A DNA stretch of 52,592 bases from Planctomyces sp. (GCA_027483405.1 JAIXUU010000209.1:1-52592), one strand, 5' to 3'. Shown: positions 26,993 to 37,636, numbered from the stretch's first letter. Numbers and translations are program-made. Notes: generated from the sequence alone by a model not told the origin.

Positions 26993-28084
26993 TTAGGAGT
27001 TCCGCTTGTAAAAGGGAAGGGGGACGACGGTGGCGGATTCCCGTTTCCCGCGGATATCGACTTCCAGCCGGGTGCCAGGTTCGGCAAAAGCTGCGTCGAC
27101 ATAGGCCATGGCGATCGACTTCTGGAAGGTGGGGGAGAATGTGCCGGAAGTCACTTCACCAATGATGTTTTCGCCAGACACGACCGGGGTTTTTTCCCGG
27201 GCAATGCGCTTACCATCGAGTGCCAGGCCCACACGCGGGCGAGGAATGGGGCCTGTGGCGATTTTTTCCAGAGCAGTTTTTCCAATAAAGTTGGCAGGCT
27301 TCGAGAGCTTGATGGCAAAGGAGAGCCCGGCTGTTAAGGGGTCGATTTCTTCCGAAAGTTCGTGGCCATAAAGTGGCATGGCAGCTTCGAGGCGCAACGT
27401 ATCTCGGCAGCCCAGGCCGCAGGGGAGAATTCCGACCGATTCACCCGCAACCAGGACAGCCTGCCAGAGAGCCACAGCAGAGCCGCTATCGATGATGAGT
27501 TCAACACCATCTTCGCCCGTGTAGCCTGTGCGGCTGACGAGGACGGGTTCGTTCGACCAGGTCATGGGCTTGCCGGTGTAATACTTGAGCTGGCGGACTT
27601 CATCGCCCAGCAGCTGTGCGGCAATGTCGAGGGCTTTGGGGCCCTGAACAGCGAGCATGGCCCTGGTGAGTGTGAGATCTTCAATCGAGACGGCATAGCG
27701 CGTGGCGAGAGGAGTCATCCATGCCAGGAGCTTTTCGCGGTTGGAGGCGTTGACTACCAGCTGGGGGGCATCGGGCCAGTCGTAAACGAGGATGTCGTCG
27801 AGGATGCCGCCCGATTCATTGAGCATGAAGCCGTAGCGAATCTGGCCGGTTTTGAGCTTGGAGAGATCGACAGTCTGCACTTCGTCGAGAAATTCGCGGG
27901 CATCGGGGCCGGTAAAGCGAAGACGACCCATGTGAGAGATATCAAAGAGGCCGGCCGCCGTGCGGACGGCGTTGTGTTCGTCGACGATCCCTTTGTACTG
28001 GACGGGCATGTTCCAGCCTGCGAAATCGACCATTCGGCCGCCATGGGTGCTGTGCCAGTCGCAAAGAGGAGTTGCCAGAGTCAT
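26993..28084 (-). CDS. gcvT: Glycine cleavage system T protein (aminomethyltransferase)
   Basis: GcvT, 363 residues, the usual length. It transfers the methylene group from the aminomethyl-lipoyl H protein to tetrahydrofolate, releasing ammonia. The N-terminus MTLATPLCDWHSTHGGRMVDFAGWNMPVQY, the folate-site DISHMGRLRFTGPDAREFL, the GGILDDILVY strand and SRTGYTGEDGVEL are all family landmarks; the C-terminal barrel ends VVPLPFYK. D of LDDI and the Arg of the barrel entrance are retained, so it looks active. No gcvH or gcvP is nearby. A REP pair lies between its stop and the next gene. Confidence 0.95.
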   Translation of the reverse strand: MTLATPLCDWHSTHGGRMVDFAGWNMPVQYKGIVDEHNAVRTAAGLFDISHMGRLRFTGPDAREFLDEVQTVDLSKLKTGQIRYGFMLNESGGILDDILVYDWPDAPQLVVNASNREKLLAWMTPLATRYAVSIEDLTLTRAMLAVQGPKALDIAAQLLGDEVRQLKYYTGKPMTWSNEPVLVSRTGYTGEDGVELIIDSGSAVALWQAVLVAGESVGILPCGLGCRDTLRLEAAMPLYGHELSEEIDPLTAGLSFAIKLSKPANFIGKTALEKIATGPIPRPRVGLALDGKRIAREKTPVVSGENIIGEVTSGTFSPTFQKSIAMAYVDAAFAEPGTRLEVDIRGKRESATVVPLPFYKRNS

Positions 28085-28346
28085 GTTCGTTTCGTTCCAT
28101 CCGGGAAAAGTGTGTTAATGCGATCTGTGTATTGTGTAGAGGAACAATCCGATTGAGCAAATGATCGGACTGATTTTGCGGTCTGAATATCCCAGGCCAT
28201 TCGTTTGTGCCGATGGATTGTCGAAAGCCGGGGGACATGGATCGCGGGAACTCGATCATTGTGGAATCTGCCCGGCGAACCGATGATCTACCTGTTTTAT
28301 CGTCGTCGAGACAAATCGCTGGTGCGCAGGTGAAGGTCGCTGTTGC
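28085..28346. other. Divergent promoter region of gcvT and the GT39-like gene
   Basis: About 260 bp between divergent starts. No glycine riboswitch or palindrome was recognised. Confidence 0.3.
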
Positions 28347-30134
28347 ATGGCTTCTAACAAACATTTGAACAAGGAGCGTGGTCGCAAGGCGGCGGCAAGT
28401 GCCGAAGCGCAGCCAGTCGATTCCGAGACGAAGCCGCGTGCTGGCGAAGAAGTATCTCGCTGCGATGATTCGTCAGGGCGTGGGCTGCGCTGGTACTGGC
28501 CAATCGTGGGTGGGTTATTGCTCGTCCAGGCTTTCCTGGCGGTGGATTGTGCGAGGCGATGGTCGCCAACGCATGATGAATACTGGCATCTACCCATCGG
28601 GGTGTTTTACTGGCAGACTGCCGATTGGCGCGTCGATCCGATCAATCCTCCGTTGGTGCGGATGTGGGCGAGTTTGCCGCTGGTATTGGGAGGCGTGGGG
28701 CTGGAGTTGCCAGAGAAAAGTGGCTGGCCAGATCGCGTTCCTATGGCTGAAGAAGTGGGGGATGCGTTCCATGACCAGCATGCCGAGAGCTATCGCCAGC
28801 ATTTTTTTGTGGCTCGCCTGATGATGATTCCAGTCGGGACAATGGCGGGTTTACTGCTGGTGATCTGGGCACGGCTATGGTTTGGTGAGTCTGCCGGTTT
28901 ACTGGCCGCCATGCTATGGGTGACATGTCCGACGGTTCTCGCTCATAGCAGTCTGGTGGCTCATGATTTACCAGCCACCTTGGGATCGTTCGCGACAGTC
29001 GCCGCGTGTGTCTACTGGCAAAGCCGACCTACCAGGAAGCGGGCGTGCCTGTGGGGAATTGTGCTCGGGCTGGCACTACTAACGAAGTTGACGGTGGCGT
29101 TTGTCCTGCCGGTATGCATCGCAGTCTGGGTGATTCTGCCGAAGTCGGCAGTTAATACGAAACGAATGGAGATTGTCTGGCAGATCCTCGCGGGATTGTT
29201 CATGACATGGCTGGTTTTGAGTCTGCAGTTCTTGACCGTTGGGGGCTTACCTGCACCATATCTGGCAGAGTGGGAAGCGTTGCGCGAGGTCCTGGCTGTT
29301 AAACATCCGGTGTTTCTGCATGGTGAGTGGAATAGTGAAGGATTTCGCAGTTACTACCTGTGGGCGTTCATCTGGAAGCTGCCTCTGGCAATGCTGGTGT
29401 GCCTCATGCTGGCAATGGCTTTCGTCGTGAGGAAGAGTCGGATTGTGGGCGACGGGGAAGGGAAAAACCTTTTGTGGCGACGAAATCTGTTACTCATGAC
29501 GGGAGTGGCGGTGTTTGTAGTCCCTGCGAGTTTATCCGGGAATCAGCTGGGGATCCGATATGTCTTGCCAGCCTTTCCATTTCTGATGCTGTTTGCATCT
29601 CAGGCAGTCGGCTGGTGGCAAAAGAGTTCTCCTCAGTGGATGAGGGTCTTGGGGGTGATCTTGATCGCTTGTGTGCCGCTCTCGTTAAGGCAACATCCCG
29701 ATCATCTGGCGTACTTTAATCTGCTGGCTGGTGGATCGACCGGTGGGCTTAACCGGCTATCTGATTCAAATCTTGATTGGGGGCAGGATCTTTACCGGCT
29801 GCAGGAATATCTAAATGCTAACAAGATTGAGCTATCGACTTTGGCCTATTTTGGAAGTGTCAGGCCCTGGAAGATCGGCCTCAATCAGGACGCACCTGCG
29901 GCCTATACTCCTGCACCAGGCTGGCATGCGGTGAGTGCGAACTATGTCCAGGGCCGACCACATGCACTGCGATTGCCAGATGGCAGTTATCGAGCGGTGA
30001 ATCTGGATGAGTTTGGATATTTTCGATTCTTCGAGCCCAAAGAAAGAATCGGCGGTTCGATATTTTTGTATCAGATAAGTGAGGAGGATGTGGAGCGGTA
30101 TTTCGAAGTGCGGGAGAGACTGATGGGAAGTTAG
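28347..30134 (+). CDS. Polytopic glycosyltransferase, GT39/ArnT-like (GT-C fold)
   Basis: A 595-residue membrane protein with a basic cytoplasmic N-terminus (NKERGRKAAASAE) and about nine to eleven membrane segments. The first external loop carries the diagnostic motif TPTHDEYWHLPIGVFYW with Asp-Glu in the position of the catalytic acidic residue of GT-C enzymes, followed by DWRVDPINPPLVRMW. Family members use a lipid-linked sugar to glycosylate protein, lipid A or polymers. A late periplasmic section with SDSNLDWGQDLYRLQEYL is typical of planctomycete members. Acceptor unknown. Its stop overlaps a short tandem repeat. Confidence 0.8.
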   Translation: MASNKHLNKERGRKAAASAEAQPVDSETKPRAGEEVSRCDDSSGRGLRWYWPIVGGLLLVQAFLAVDCARRWSPTHDEYWHLPIGVFYWQTADWRVDPINPPLVRMWASLPLVLGGVGLELPEKSGWPDRVPMAEEVGDAFHDQHAESYRQHFFVARLMMIPVGTMAGLLLVIWARLWFGESAGLLAAMLWVTCPTVLAHSSLVAHDLPATLGSFATVAACVYWQSRPTRKRACLWGIVLGLALLTKLTVAFVLPVCIAVWVILPKSAVNTKRMEIVWQILAGLFMTWLVLSLQFLTVGGLPAPYLAEWEALREVLAVKHPVFLHGEWNSEGFRSYYLWAFIWKLPLAMLVCLMLAMAFVVRKSRIVGDGEGKNLLWRRNLLLMTGVAVFVVPASLSGNQLGIRYVLPAFPFLMLFASQAVGWWQKSSPQWMRVLGVILIACVPLSLRQHPDHLAYFNLLAGGSTGGLNRLSDSNLDWGQDLYRLQEYLNANKIELSTLAYFGSVRPWKIGLNQDAPAAYTPAPGWHAVSANYVQGRPHALRLPDGSYRAVNLDEFGYFRFFEPKERIGGSIFLYQISEEDVERYFEVRERLMGS

Positions 30135-30154
30135 AAGTTAGAAGTTGGAAGTTG
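30127..30154. repeat. Four-copy 7-nt tandem repeat (GAAGTTA/GAAGTTG)
   Basis: Four consecutive heptamers, two GAAGTTA then two GAAGTTG, begin at the stop codon of the GT39-like gene. Length could vary between strains by slippage. Confidence 0.7.
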
Positions 30155-30199
30155 GGTGAATACATGTTAGGACGAAATTGAGAATTGTAGTTGGACGAT

Positions 30200-30231
30200 G
30201 GTGCATTTCGTAGGAACTGCATGCACCCTAC
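30200..30231. repeat. Isolated REP palindrome
   Basis: On the minus strand GTAG then GGTGCATGC...GAAATGCACC. Same subtype as the REP at 26866-26898, away from any transposase relic. Confidence 0.65.
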
Positions 30232-30237
30232 ACAAGA

Positions 30238-30284
30238 ACTTAAATGAAGAGACGATGCCCGATGATATCAAGGGCATCGTCTCT
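30238..30284 (-). terminator. Terminator of the sdh operon
   Basis: Perfect 13-bp stem AGAGACGATGCCC (30248-30260) with GGGCATCGTCTCT (30272-30284), 11-nt loop, 35 nt past the sdhB stop. On the minus strand it is followed by TCATTTAAGTTCTT, a weak U-rich tail. Confidence 0.7.
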
Positions 30285-30318
30285 AGTGATGTCACTTCGA
30301 ATTGGCTTAACGCTTAAA

Positions 30319-31071
30319 TCAGCTCTGGTCGGAGGCGAGGAGAGCGCGGATGTACTCGCGATTGAGGCGAGCAATGCTGGCCAGCGGAATCCCGGCGGGA
30401 CATGAGGCGGCACATTCGCCTGTGTTTGTGCAGTTGCCGAAGCCTTCGGCATCCATACGGGCCACCATCTTCAAAACGCGTTCATTACGTTCGGCAGCAC
30501 CTTGTGGCAGATGTGACAGGTGAGCCACCTTTGCCGAGGTAAAGAGCATGGCGGAGGCGTTCTTGCAGGAAGCGACGCAGGCACCACAGCCAATGCAGGC
30601 GGCATTTTCCATGGCCTTTTCCTGCATCGTCCCGGGAACAGGGATTGCATTTCCATCCGGGGCATTCCCGGTGTTGATCGAGACATACCCGCCGGAGGCA
30701 ATGATCCGGTCGAAGGCCGCACGGTCAACGACGAGATCCTTAATGACCGGGAAAGCATTCGCCCGCCAGGGCTCCAGAATCAGCGTATCGCCGTTTTTGA
30801 AGCGTCGCATGTGGAGCTGGCAGGTGGTTGTGTTGTTATCCGGGCCGTGAGGTTGGCCATTGATCATGATGCCGCAAGTGCCACAAATGCCTTCGCGGCA
30901 ATCGTGGTCGAAGGCAATGGGCTCTTCGCCCTTGAGAATCAGTTGCTCGTTGAGCACGTCGAGCATTTCAAGGAACGACATGTCTGGCGAGATGTTAGCG
31001 ATTTCGTAGGTCGCGAGGTGGCCGGGCTTATCGGTCGCGGGCTGGCGCCAGACTTTGACAGTCAGTTTCAT
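30319..31071 (-). CDS. sdhB: Succinate dehydrogenase/fumarate reductase iron-sulfur subunit
   Basis: The electron-relay subunit between SdhA flavin and the quinone site in SdhC. In the first half, [18 protein letters not shown] plus a later TCQLHMRRF supply four cysteines of the [2Fe-2S] ferredoxin-like domain. The second half has [12 protein letters not shown] and [15 protein letters not shown] for the [4Fe-4S] and [3Fe-4S] clusters. Length (about 250) is normal. The start at [10 protein letters not shown] matches homologues; an ATG eight codons upstream (31095) is an alternative. Last gene of the sdhC-sdhA-sdhB operon, followed by a terminator. Confidence 0.95.
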   Translation of the reverse strand: MKLTVKVWRQPATDKPGHLATYEIANISPDMSFLEMLDVLNEQLILKGEEPIAFDHDCREGICGTCGIMINGQPHGPDNNTTTCQLHMRRFKNGDTLILEPWRANAFPVIKDLVVDRAAFDRIIASGGYVSINTGNAPDGNAIPVPGTMQEKAMENAACIGCGACVASCKNASAMLFTSAKVAHLSHLPQGAAERNERVLKMVARMDAEGFGNCTNTGECAASCPAGIPLASIARLNREYIRALLASDQS

Positions 31072-31184
31072 ACTGTCGCTATTGTGAGCAATCATGGAAT
31101 TAGTGCCTGCTTCAATAGGGATTGCCGCTGATACGTGCTGGCAATGAATGAGGGATGCTGCAAGTAAAAAATGCGTGACTCAGA

Positions 31185-33119
31185 CTATTTGTAGCTTCTT
31201 GTGGCGAGGGGGATTTCCTCGAATTTAAGGGGTTCTTTCCAGAGCCCGGGTTCAATACCGACCCCTTTAAACTCCCAGGCTCCGACATAGCAGAAGTCGT
31301 CGTCGTTGCGTTTCGCTTCGCCTTCTTCGGTCTGATATTCCTCTCGGAAATGGCCGCCGCAAGATTCTTCCCGGTGGAGGGCGTCGATGGCGAGAAGTTC
31401 AGCGAACTCCATGAAGTCAGCCACACGGCCGGCATATTCGAGGTTCTGGTTCAGCGTGTCGGCTGTCCCGGGAACCTTGACGTTTTCGTGGAATTCGTCT
31501 CGCAGGGCGCGAATCTGTTCGACGGCAGTCTGTAGGCTGGCTGATGTGCGGGCCATACCGACATGATCCCACATGATGTGACCCAGTGAGCGGTGGAAAT
31601 CCTGAACCGTGCGGCTGCCGTTTGTCGCGAGAAGCGTTTCAATGCGATTTCGCGATTCGATTAAAGCTTCTTTAACAGCGGGATGGTCGTTCGAGACTTT
31701 AGGTAGTTTTGTCGATGCAAGATGATTGCCAATCGTGTAGGGGATGACGAAGTAGCCATCGGCAAGTCCCTGCATCAGCGCACTGGCTCCCAGTCGGTTG
31801 GCTCCGTGATCCGAGAAGTTGGCTTCGCCGAGCACAAAGAGCCCTGGGATATTGCTTTGCAGATTGTAATCAACCCACAGACCACCCATTGTATAGTGGA
31901 GGGCGGGGTAGATTCGCATGGGCTGCTTGTATGGGTTTTCGGCTGTGATTCGCTCGTACATATGAAAGAGGTTCTCATACTTACTGCGAATCACTTTTTC
32001 GCCATCGCGCTGGATCGCATCGCGGAAATCCAGATAGACAGAAAGGCCATTAGGACCAACGCCATAACCTGCATCACAGCGTTCTTTGGCAGCCCGGCTG
32101 GAGACGTCGCGCGGGGCGAGGTTGCCGAATGACGGGTAGCGACGTTCAAGATAGTAATCGCGTTCATCTTCAGGAATCTGCTCTGGCGAGCGGGTGTCTC
32201 CCTTTTTCGTCGGAACCCAGACGCGGCCATCGTTTCTCAAGCTCTCACTCATCAGGGTGAGCTTGGATTGATGGTCGCCTGAGACAGGGATACAGGTCGG
32301 GTGAATTTGAGTGTAGCAGGGGTTGGCAAAGAGAGCTCCGCGCTTGTGGCAACGCCAGGCGGCTGTCACGTTACAGCTTTTGGCGTTCGTCGAAAGATAA
32401 TAAACGTTGCTGTAGCCACCCGTGCAGAGGACGACGGCATCGCCGAGGTAGCATTCAAAGGCCCCTGTCCGCAGATTGCGGGTCACAATCCCGCGAGCGA
32501 CTCCATCGATGACGATGAGGTCACTCATTTCCTGCCAGGTGTGAAGTTTCACACGACCAGCTTCGACCTGTCGCATCATGGCCTGATAGGCGCCAAGCAG
32601 AAGTTGCTGGCCAGTCTGGCCTTTACAATAAAAGGTGCGTGAAACCTGTGCCCCACCGAAGGAGCGATTGGTGAGAGTGCCACCATATTCACGAGCGAAG
32701 GGAACACCCTGAGCAACGCATTGATCGATAATGTTGGTGCTGATCGATGCAAGGCGGTAGACGTTCGATTCACGGGCGCGGAAATCGCCCCCTTTGACCG
32801 TGTCATAAAAGAGGCGCCAGACGCTGTCACCATCGTTCTGATAGTTCTTCGCAGCATTGATACCACCCTGGGCAGCAATACTGTGTGCCCGTCGGGGCGA
32901 GTCCTGCACACAGAATGAGTGGACGTTGTAGCCAAGTTCAGCCAGCGAGGCAGCAGCTGATCCACCTGCCAAGCCTGTGCCTACTACAAGGATGGTGTAT
33001 TTTCGCTTGTTCGCAGGATTGACGAGCTTCATATCCTGTTTGTGCTTCGGCCAGCGATCTGCAATCGGACCGGTGGGACACTTTCCGTCAAGAATGCCAA
33101 CTTCAGTTGCCAAAGACAT
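31185..33119 (-). CDS. sdhA: Succinate dehydrogenase/fumarate reductase flavoprotein subunit
   Basis: The catalytic subunit that oxidises succinate to fumarate in the TCA cycle (or reduces fumarate). The FAD-binding fold is [21 protein letters not shown]79 in [14 protein letters not shown] is the histidine that covalently binds FAD. Substrate and capping domain motifs include [33 protein letters not shown] and the late HTMGGLW-type [11 protein letters not shown]. 644 residues, longer than the E. coli type and in line with the Bacteroidetes/Bacillus class that pairs with a single cytochrome b subunit, consistent with the neighbouring sdhC. Start ATG 33119; a TTG immediately precedes it. Confidence 0.96.
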   Translation of the reverse strand: MSLATEVGILDGKCPTGPIADRWPKHKQDMKLVNPANKRKYTILVVGTGLAGGSAAASLAELGYNVHSFCVQDSPRRAHSIAAQGGINAAKNYQNDGDSVWRLFYDTVKGGDFRARESNVYRLASISTNIIDQCVAQGVPFAREYGGTLTNRSFGGAQVSRTFYCKGQTGQQLLLGAYQAMMRQVEAGRVKLHTWQEMSDLIVIDGVARGIVTRNLRTGAFECYLGDAVVLCTGGYSNVYYLSTNAKSCNVTAAWRCHKRGALFANPCYTQIHPTCIPVSGDHQSKLTLMSESLRNDGRVWVPTKKGDTRSPEQIPEDERDYYLERRYPSFGNLAPRDVSSRAAKERCDAGYGVGPNGLSVYLDFRDAIQRDGEKVIRSKYENLFHMYERITAENPYKQPMRIYPALHYTMGGLWVDYNLQSNIPGLFVLGEANFSDHGANRLGASALMQGLADGYFVIPYTIGNHLASTKLPKVSNDHPAVKEALIESRNRIETLLATNGSRTVQDFHRSLGHIMWDHVGMARTSASLQTAVEQIRALRDEFHENVKVPGTADTLNQNLEYAGRVADFMEFAELLAIDALHREESCGGHFREEYQTEEGEAKRNDDDFCYVGAWEFKGVGIEPGLWKEPLKFEEIPLATRSYK

Positions 33120-33249
33120 CAAATGGCCTCTTCAAAACGATATAGAAATGTTGGTGAGCAATTCCTGGATGCTGCGACTGTATTTATCGATTGCGGTTGG
33201 TACCAGGTTGAGCAAACGAACGAGGTCGAATGTTTAGACCCAGTGGATT

Positions 33250-34041
33250 TTAGTCATGTGCAGGGAGATCGACTGCTACTGCCGGTGCGGGTGCAGTACT
33301 CGTCGTGGTGGCTGGTTTGGCTGAGCGATTTGCCATGCCGGGAACCAGAATGGGGAGGCTGGCAAATCCAGCACCAATCGCAATCCCGAAGACGATGGAG
33401 AACTTATAAATGAGCCCTGAATATTTGGGATGAGTGAGCCCGAGTGACTGGAATGCACTGGCAAAACCGTGTGCCAGGTGAAAGCCGAGAATGATCGGGC
33501 CAATGATGTAGGCAATACGGCCGATGGGATTGGAGATGGCCTGTATGGTGTTAGCATATGCCGAATCGGAGTAGACAAAGTCTGGACGAATACCGATGCG
33601 AAGATCGACCAGATGCAGGAGGAGGAAGCCTAAAATGATCGAGCCCGAGATGAACATCCAGTTATGGGCAGGGATTGGCAAGGTGAGATCGTATTGTTTC
33701 GATTCTTTGACCACGTACTTTTGATTACGGGCTTTACGATTTTCGAAGGTGGTGACGAATGCGAGGTAAATGTGAGCTAGAAACAATAGCAGCAGGCCCA
33801 GTTCAATGAGTGGGAGAAGCTTCTGATGGTGAATCCACTCCGCATACTCGTTGAAGTCTTTCTCGCCCTTGAAGAGTAGAAAGTTTCCAGCGAGGTGGCC
33901 GACCAGGAAGCCACAGAGCAGAAGCCCAGTGACCCCCATGATGAATTTGCGGCCGATCGAAGAAGTGATTAATCGATGCAACCACTTGAGATTGATCTGA
34001 CGAGCCAGATTGCTGGAGGCTGGCGATGGTGCCGGATCCAT
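33250..34041 (-). CDS. sdhC: Succinate dehydrogenase cytochrome b subunit (b558 type)
   Basis: The single membrane anchor of a di-haem type complex II. Five membrane segments are visible at about residues 34-56, 75-98, 127-147, 172-192 and 205-230. Histidines inside them (HLAGNF H49, LAHIYLAF H91, LLLHLVDLR H142, GFHLAHGFASAF H181/H184) fit haem b ligation in the b558 family. 263 residues. Ends in an Ala/Pro/Thr-rich tail. First gene of the operon; promoter must lie in the 550-bp gap upstream. Confidence 0.92.
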   Translation of the reverse strand: MDPAPSPASSNLARQINLKWLHRLITSSIGRKFIMGVTGLLLCGFLVGHLAGNFLLFKGEKDFNEYAEWIHHQKLLPLIELGLLLLFLAHIYLAFVTTFENRKARNQKYVVKESKQYDLTLPIPAHNWMFISGSIILGFLLLHLVDLRIGIRPDFVYSDSAYANTIQAISNPIGRIAYIIGPIILGFHLAHGFASAFQSLGLTHPKYSGLIYKFSIVFGIAIGAGFASLPILVPGMANRSAKPATTTSTAPAPAVAVDLPAHD

Positions 34042-34592
34042 TTCGCTTGAGTCCTTCGTCTGATATCTGCGTTGAAACGAATCTGTGAATGTCTTTGAGC
34101 TTATTGGTGACCGTTAAGCGTGGTCGAGCTTTGGGGAACCAATCTATGACTCAGAAGAGACTTTGTTTTCCTAAGGCTGCTTGAATCAAAGGGTGGTTGA
34201 AACCGTGAGAAAAGAGACCAGTTTCGTCGTCTCCACTCTAACCTAGCCGAACGCAAAATTCCCTGCGTGGGATCTTTCTCTGACCCGTTGTCTGGAGAAA
34301 TCGGTTGGAGCGTGGCTGACTGAGTCAGAAAAAACTCCAGATTCTGCCAAATGTGGAGAATTATCGAATGAGAGTGGCGGTCAGTATTGAACGTGATGCC
34401 AAGCCAATTGATCATTTTTTACGATGTTCTGGATTTAAGGATCGGCCCTGACAGCCAACATTCGATATTCGAATTTCCAGTCTTTGCTCTTTCACGAATC
34501 ATAGCCACGTTCCATGGGTCTGTCATCCTGTGGGGGACACAACTGTCTTGTCTGACGATTAAAACAGAAGTCGTTGCGGAAAAGAGCTTATG
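34042..34592. other. Intergenic region upstream of the sdh operon, downstream of rnr
   Basis: About 550 bp. It should contain the sdhC promoter and the rnr 3' end. A 13-bp perfect palindrome CTGACTGAGTCAG (34316-34328) could be an operator. A 104-codon minus frame (34101-34415) has no family feature and is likely chance. No terminator for rnr was recognised. Confidence 0.4.
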
Positions 34593-37019
34593 TTAGCGAG
34601 ACTTCTTGCGAGATTTTTTGGGACTGGAGCTCTGTTTCTTCTGGCGGAACCCGCCCTTGGCAGAAGCGTTTGAGCGGTCTCCCGGAAAACGTGGTTGGGA
34701 TCGTCGTCTGGGACTGCCAGATGATTGATCGGAAGCCGAGCGAGATCGATCATCCCCGGGAGTTTCCCGAGAAAATTCACCTTCTGGAAGAGTCCCATCC
34801 TGGCCTGGTCGCCCGATAATGCGAAAGTTAAGTTCTCGCTTCGCAGGATCAACACTGGATACCTGAACACGCACGGGATCACCCAGGCGGAATACCCGGC
34901 CAGATCGGCGACCAATGACGGCATGGGCAATCTGATCGACGTCGTAGTAATCACCAGGCAGGTCGGAGAGATGCACAAGACCTTCTGCGGGAAGTTCAAT
35001 TCCCTGGCAGAAGAGGCCAAAGCGTTCCACGCCGGTAATTGTCGCGTTGAGTTCGAGGCCCACCTTGTCCACCAGATAACGAATGAGGCGGATTTTTATC
35101 AGTTCCCGCTCGGCTTTCTCGGCTCGACGTTCGGTGAGTGAGCATTGCTTGCCCAACTGTCTCAAGTCGGCTTCCGAGAGAAGATCGGCTCGTGAAGATT
35201 TCGACTTTTTACGATCACTCGCTGTGCCCGATGATTCAGCAGTTGGAACACTGTGTGTGAAGGAAGTATCGGCAATCACATGTTCCAGCAGGCGGTGAAT
35301 GGTGAGATCGGGATAGCGGCGGATGGGACTGGTGAAGTGGGCGTAATTGTCGACTGCCAGGGCATAATGGCCAATCTTTTCCGGAGAATATTCAGCCTGC
35401 TTCAGACTCCGCAAAAGTGCGTAATTCAGCGGGAAGGCCTCAGGCTGGCCGGCGACTTCATTAAGCAGTGCCTGAATCGCCTGACGATCCTGTGCTCGGG
35501 GTAAATCGTAGCCGAGTGTGGCGACGAATTTGGCAAAGTTCTGCATGCGGAGTTCATCGGGGCTGTCGTGAACCCGGCGCAGGAAAAACCAGCCACGTCG
35601 ATCAAATTCTTCGGCCACAGCGACGTTGGCCGCCAGCATAAACTCTTCAATAATCTGATGGCTGGCATCGTGCAGAGCACGGTGTGCGCCGGTGACATTG
35701 CCATCGTCATTGCAATCGAGTTCGACTTCGCCGAGTGAGAGTTCGAGGGCACCGCGAGAGAAGCGGCGTTTTCGCAGAATCATGGCCAGTTCGTACATGC
35801 GTTCGAGAAGCTGGCAGATTTCTTCGGGAACTGTCTCACCTTCTGGAGCCGGATGTTCGCCCGGAGATTGCCGATTTAATAGAAGTGGCATGACCTGTTC
35901 GTAAGCGAAGCGTCTGCGGACCTTGATGGCGGCATTTGCAAAGCTGGTGTGCTTCACCATGCCATCAGGGGAGTATTCGATGAAAGCACTTTTGACAAAG
36001 CGGACTTTATCCTGCTGAAGGCTCGCGAGTGCATTGGAGAGCACTTCGGGAAGCATGGGGAGCACTTTTCCGGGAAGATAAACGCTGTTGCCTCGTCGAA
36101 TGGCCTCTTTATCGAGTTCTGTGCCGGGCCGCACAAAGTGAGCCACATCAGCAATATGGACTCCGAGAGTCCACGAACCATCTTCGTGCCGCTTGAGAGA
36201 AATGGCGTCGTCAAAATCTCGGGCGGTGAGGGGATCGATGGTAATGATCAGTTCGTCACGAAGATCGAGGCGGTCACCGATATCGTCTTCGGAGAAAAGC
36301 TGTGCCTGCAGTCGCGATTCTTCGAGCACACTTTCGGGAAATTCATCAGGCAGGCCGAACTCATAGATGATCGATTGTAAATCGACGCCCGGTTCGCCAC
36401 GTTTCCCCAGGACTTTAAGCAGCACCGCTTCTCCCGGAGTTGAAAACTCGGGGAAGTGCACCATTTCGATGACGACCTGATCACCGGGGCGGACACCTTT
36501 CGCGCCGGGGTCGCCCACATCAATCGGGCGTTCAAAGCGGCTGTTGTCGACAGTGACAAAGCCTTTGCCGCGGGATTCGTGGTATTCGCCCACGAACTGA
36601 GTGGTGGCGCGTTCGAGAATATCGATCACGCGGACGGCGATTTTTCCGTTGGGGCCGCGCTTTTTGAGGATGATGGCTGAGACTTTATCGCCCGTGAGTG
36701 CCGAGCCGGCGTCTTCGGCAGCAACTGTATAAGGTTCGATATGCGGTTGATTGGCGAGTGATTCGGGAGTGAACCAGGCGTGGCCGCGCGCTGCGCGTTT
36801 GATGGTACCGATGATGTGCTCTCGTGCGACAGGGACTTTGATCAGCCCGCCGGAAGTGCGATGCAGCCTCTTGCCTTCGATGAGTTCTTCGAGCGAGCGG
36901 CGGAACTTTGTCCAGTCATGTTTCTGGGCACCGACTTCTTTGGCCAACTGCTGCCATTTGAGTGGTGTGTACGCAGGGTGCGTGACGACACTCAAGATTT
37001 GTGGTTGCCAGTCGGCCAT
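34593..37019 (-). CDS. rnr: Ribonuclease R (RNase II family exoribonuclease)
   Basis: An 808-residue processive 3'-5' exoribonuclease that degrades structured RNA. Domain order is canonical: an N-terminal winged-helix segment (residues 1-70), two cold-shock OB domains to about 240, the RNB catalytic domain starting TIDPLTARDFDDAISLKR with the magnesium aspartates, including HIADVAHFV and SPIRRYPDLTIHR, and a C-terminal S1 domain (VERFGLFCQGIELPAEGLVH). The last 70 residues are a basic Ser/Arg/Lys-rich tail ending KKSRKKSR, typical for RNase R and absent in RNase II. Monocistronic, no obvious cold-shock leader. Confidence 0.95.
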   Translation of the reverse strand: MADWQPQILSVVTHPAYTPLKWQQLAKEVGAQKHDWTKFRRSLEELIEGKRLHRTSGGLIKVPVAREHIIGTIKRAARGHAWFTPESLANQPHIEPYTVAAEDAGSALTGDKVSAIILKKRGPNGKIAVRVIDILERATTQFVGEYHESRGKGFVTVDNSRFERPIDVGDPGAKGVRPGDQVVIEMVHFPEFSTPGEAVLLKVLGKRGEPGVDLQSIIYEFGLPDEFPESVLEESRLQAQLFSEDDIGDRLDLRDELIITIDPLTARDFDDAISLKRHEDGSWTLGVHIADVAHFVRPGTELDKEAIRRGNSVYLPGKVLPMLPEVLSNALASLQQDKVRFVKSAFIEYSPDGMVKHTSFANAAIKVRRRFAYEQVMPLLLNRQSPGEHPAPEGETVPEEICQLLERMYELAMILRKRRFSRGALELSLGEVELDCNDDGNVTGAHRALHDASHQIIEEFMLAANVAVAEEFDRRGWFFLRRVHDSPDELRMQNFAKFVATLGYDLPRAQDRQAIQALLNEVAGQPEAFPLNYALLRSLKQAEYSPEKIGHYALAVDNYAHFTSPIRRYPDLTIHRLLEHVIADTSFTHSVPTAESSGTASDRKKSKSSRADLLSEADLRQLGKQCSLTERRAEKAERELIKIRLIRYLVDKVGLELNATITGVERFGLFCQGIELPAEGLVHLSDLPGDYYDVDQIAHAVIGRRSGRVFRLGDPVRVQVSSVDPAKRELNFRIIGRPGQDGTLPEGEFSRETPGDDRSRSASDQSSGSPRRRSQPRFPGDRSNASAKGGFRQKKQSSSPKKSRKKSR

Positions 37020-37207
37020 GAAAGTTCCCTTTGCGCGTAATGAAGCCCAGAGTGAAGCACTCTGTGATCATCTAAGGTAAGGGACAGGGTGGGAAAGTGC
37101 GAGCGGCAGCCGGTGATCCCTTATTGGTTCCCATGGATCAGGGAGGGATCGAAACAGTCTGCTGCCTTAGTCATCGCACCCAGCGGGACTGGTGAAAGGT
37201 ACGGACT

Positions 37208-37636
37208 TCAGGGACCCAGGCGAGATTCATTACGGAGCTGGTCAGCCCTTTGCAGCAGATCTTCGCTCGGCGGGATCTGTTTGGGCTGCATGCTGTAGCT
37301 CAGCCTGCGGCGATCTGTCACACGGTGGGGGAGCAGGTTATCGGAAAAGAAATCGATACCTGGCCACTGGTACCACGGTGCGGGAACGGGCTGCATGACT
37401 TTGAGAGTCTCGTAACCATCCTTGATGAGCGTGATTTCGCGCGTGCCGTAGTAAGTGAAATCGACAGCCACCGGGGTGTAGCCGACTTCTTCGCCTTCGA
37501 GGAGGACGAGGGCTCCCGGGGGATTGGACTGCACCATCAGTCGGCGGCTGACGCACCCCGTCTGCAGGAGGCATAAGCCAGCCAGCAAGATCCAGAGACA
37601 ACGGGTATGGCCGGGGCGGGAGACCACAAACAGCAT
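37208..37636 (-). CDS. PEGA-domain lipoprotein
   Basis: A 142-residue outer-surface lipoprotein. The start at ATG 37636 gives a compact signal peptide with lipobox (LWILLAGLCLLQTGCVS); upstream in-frame codons would overlap ispF and are not signal-like. The mature part contains a PEGA repeat: SNPPGALVLLEGEEVGYTPV then YYGTREITLIKDGYETLKV, the usual beta-rich unit with Pro-Gly-Ala in its first strand. Such domains are found in secreted and surface proteins; a role in peptidoglycan or surface binding has been suggested but not shown. Divergent from ispF by about 140 bp. Confidence 0.75.
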   Translation of the reverse strand: MLFVVSRPGHTRCLWILLAGLCLLQTGCVSRRLMVQSNPPGALVLLEGEEVGYTPVAVDFTYYGTREITLIKDGYETLKVMQPVPAPWYQWPGIDFFSDNLLPHRVTDRRRLSYSMQPKQIPPSEDLLQRADQLRNESRLGP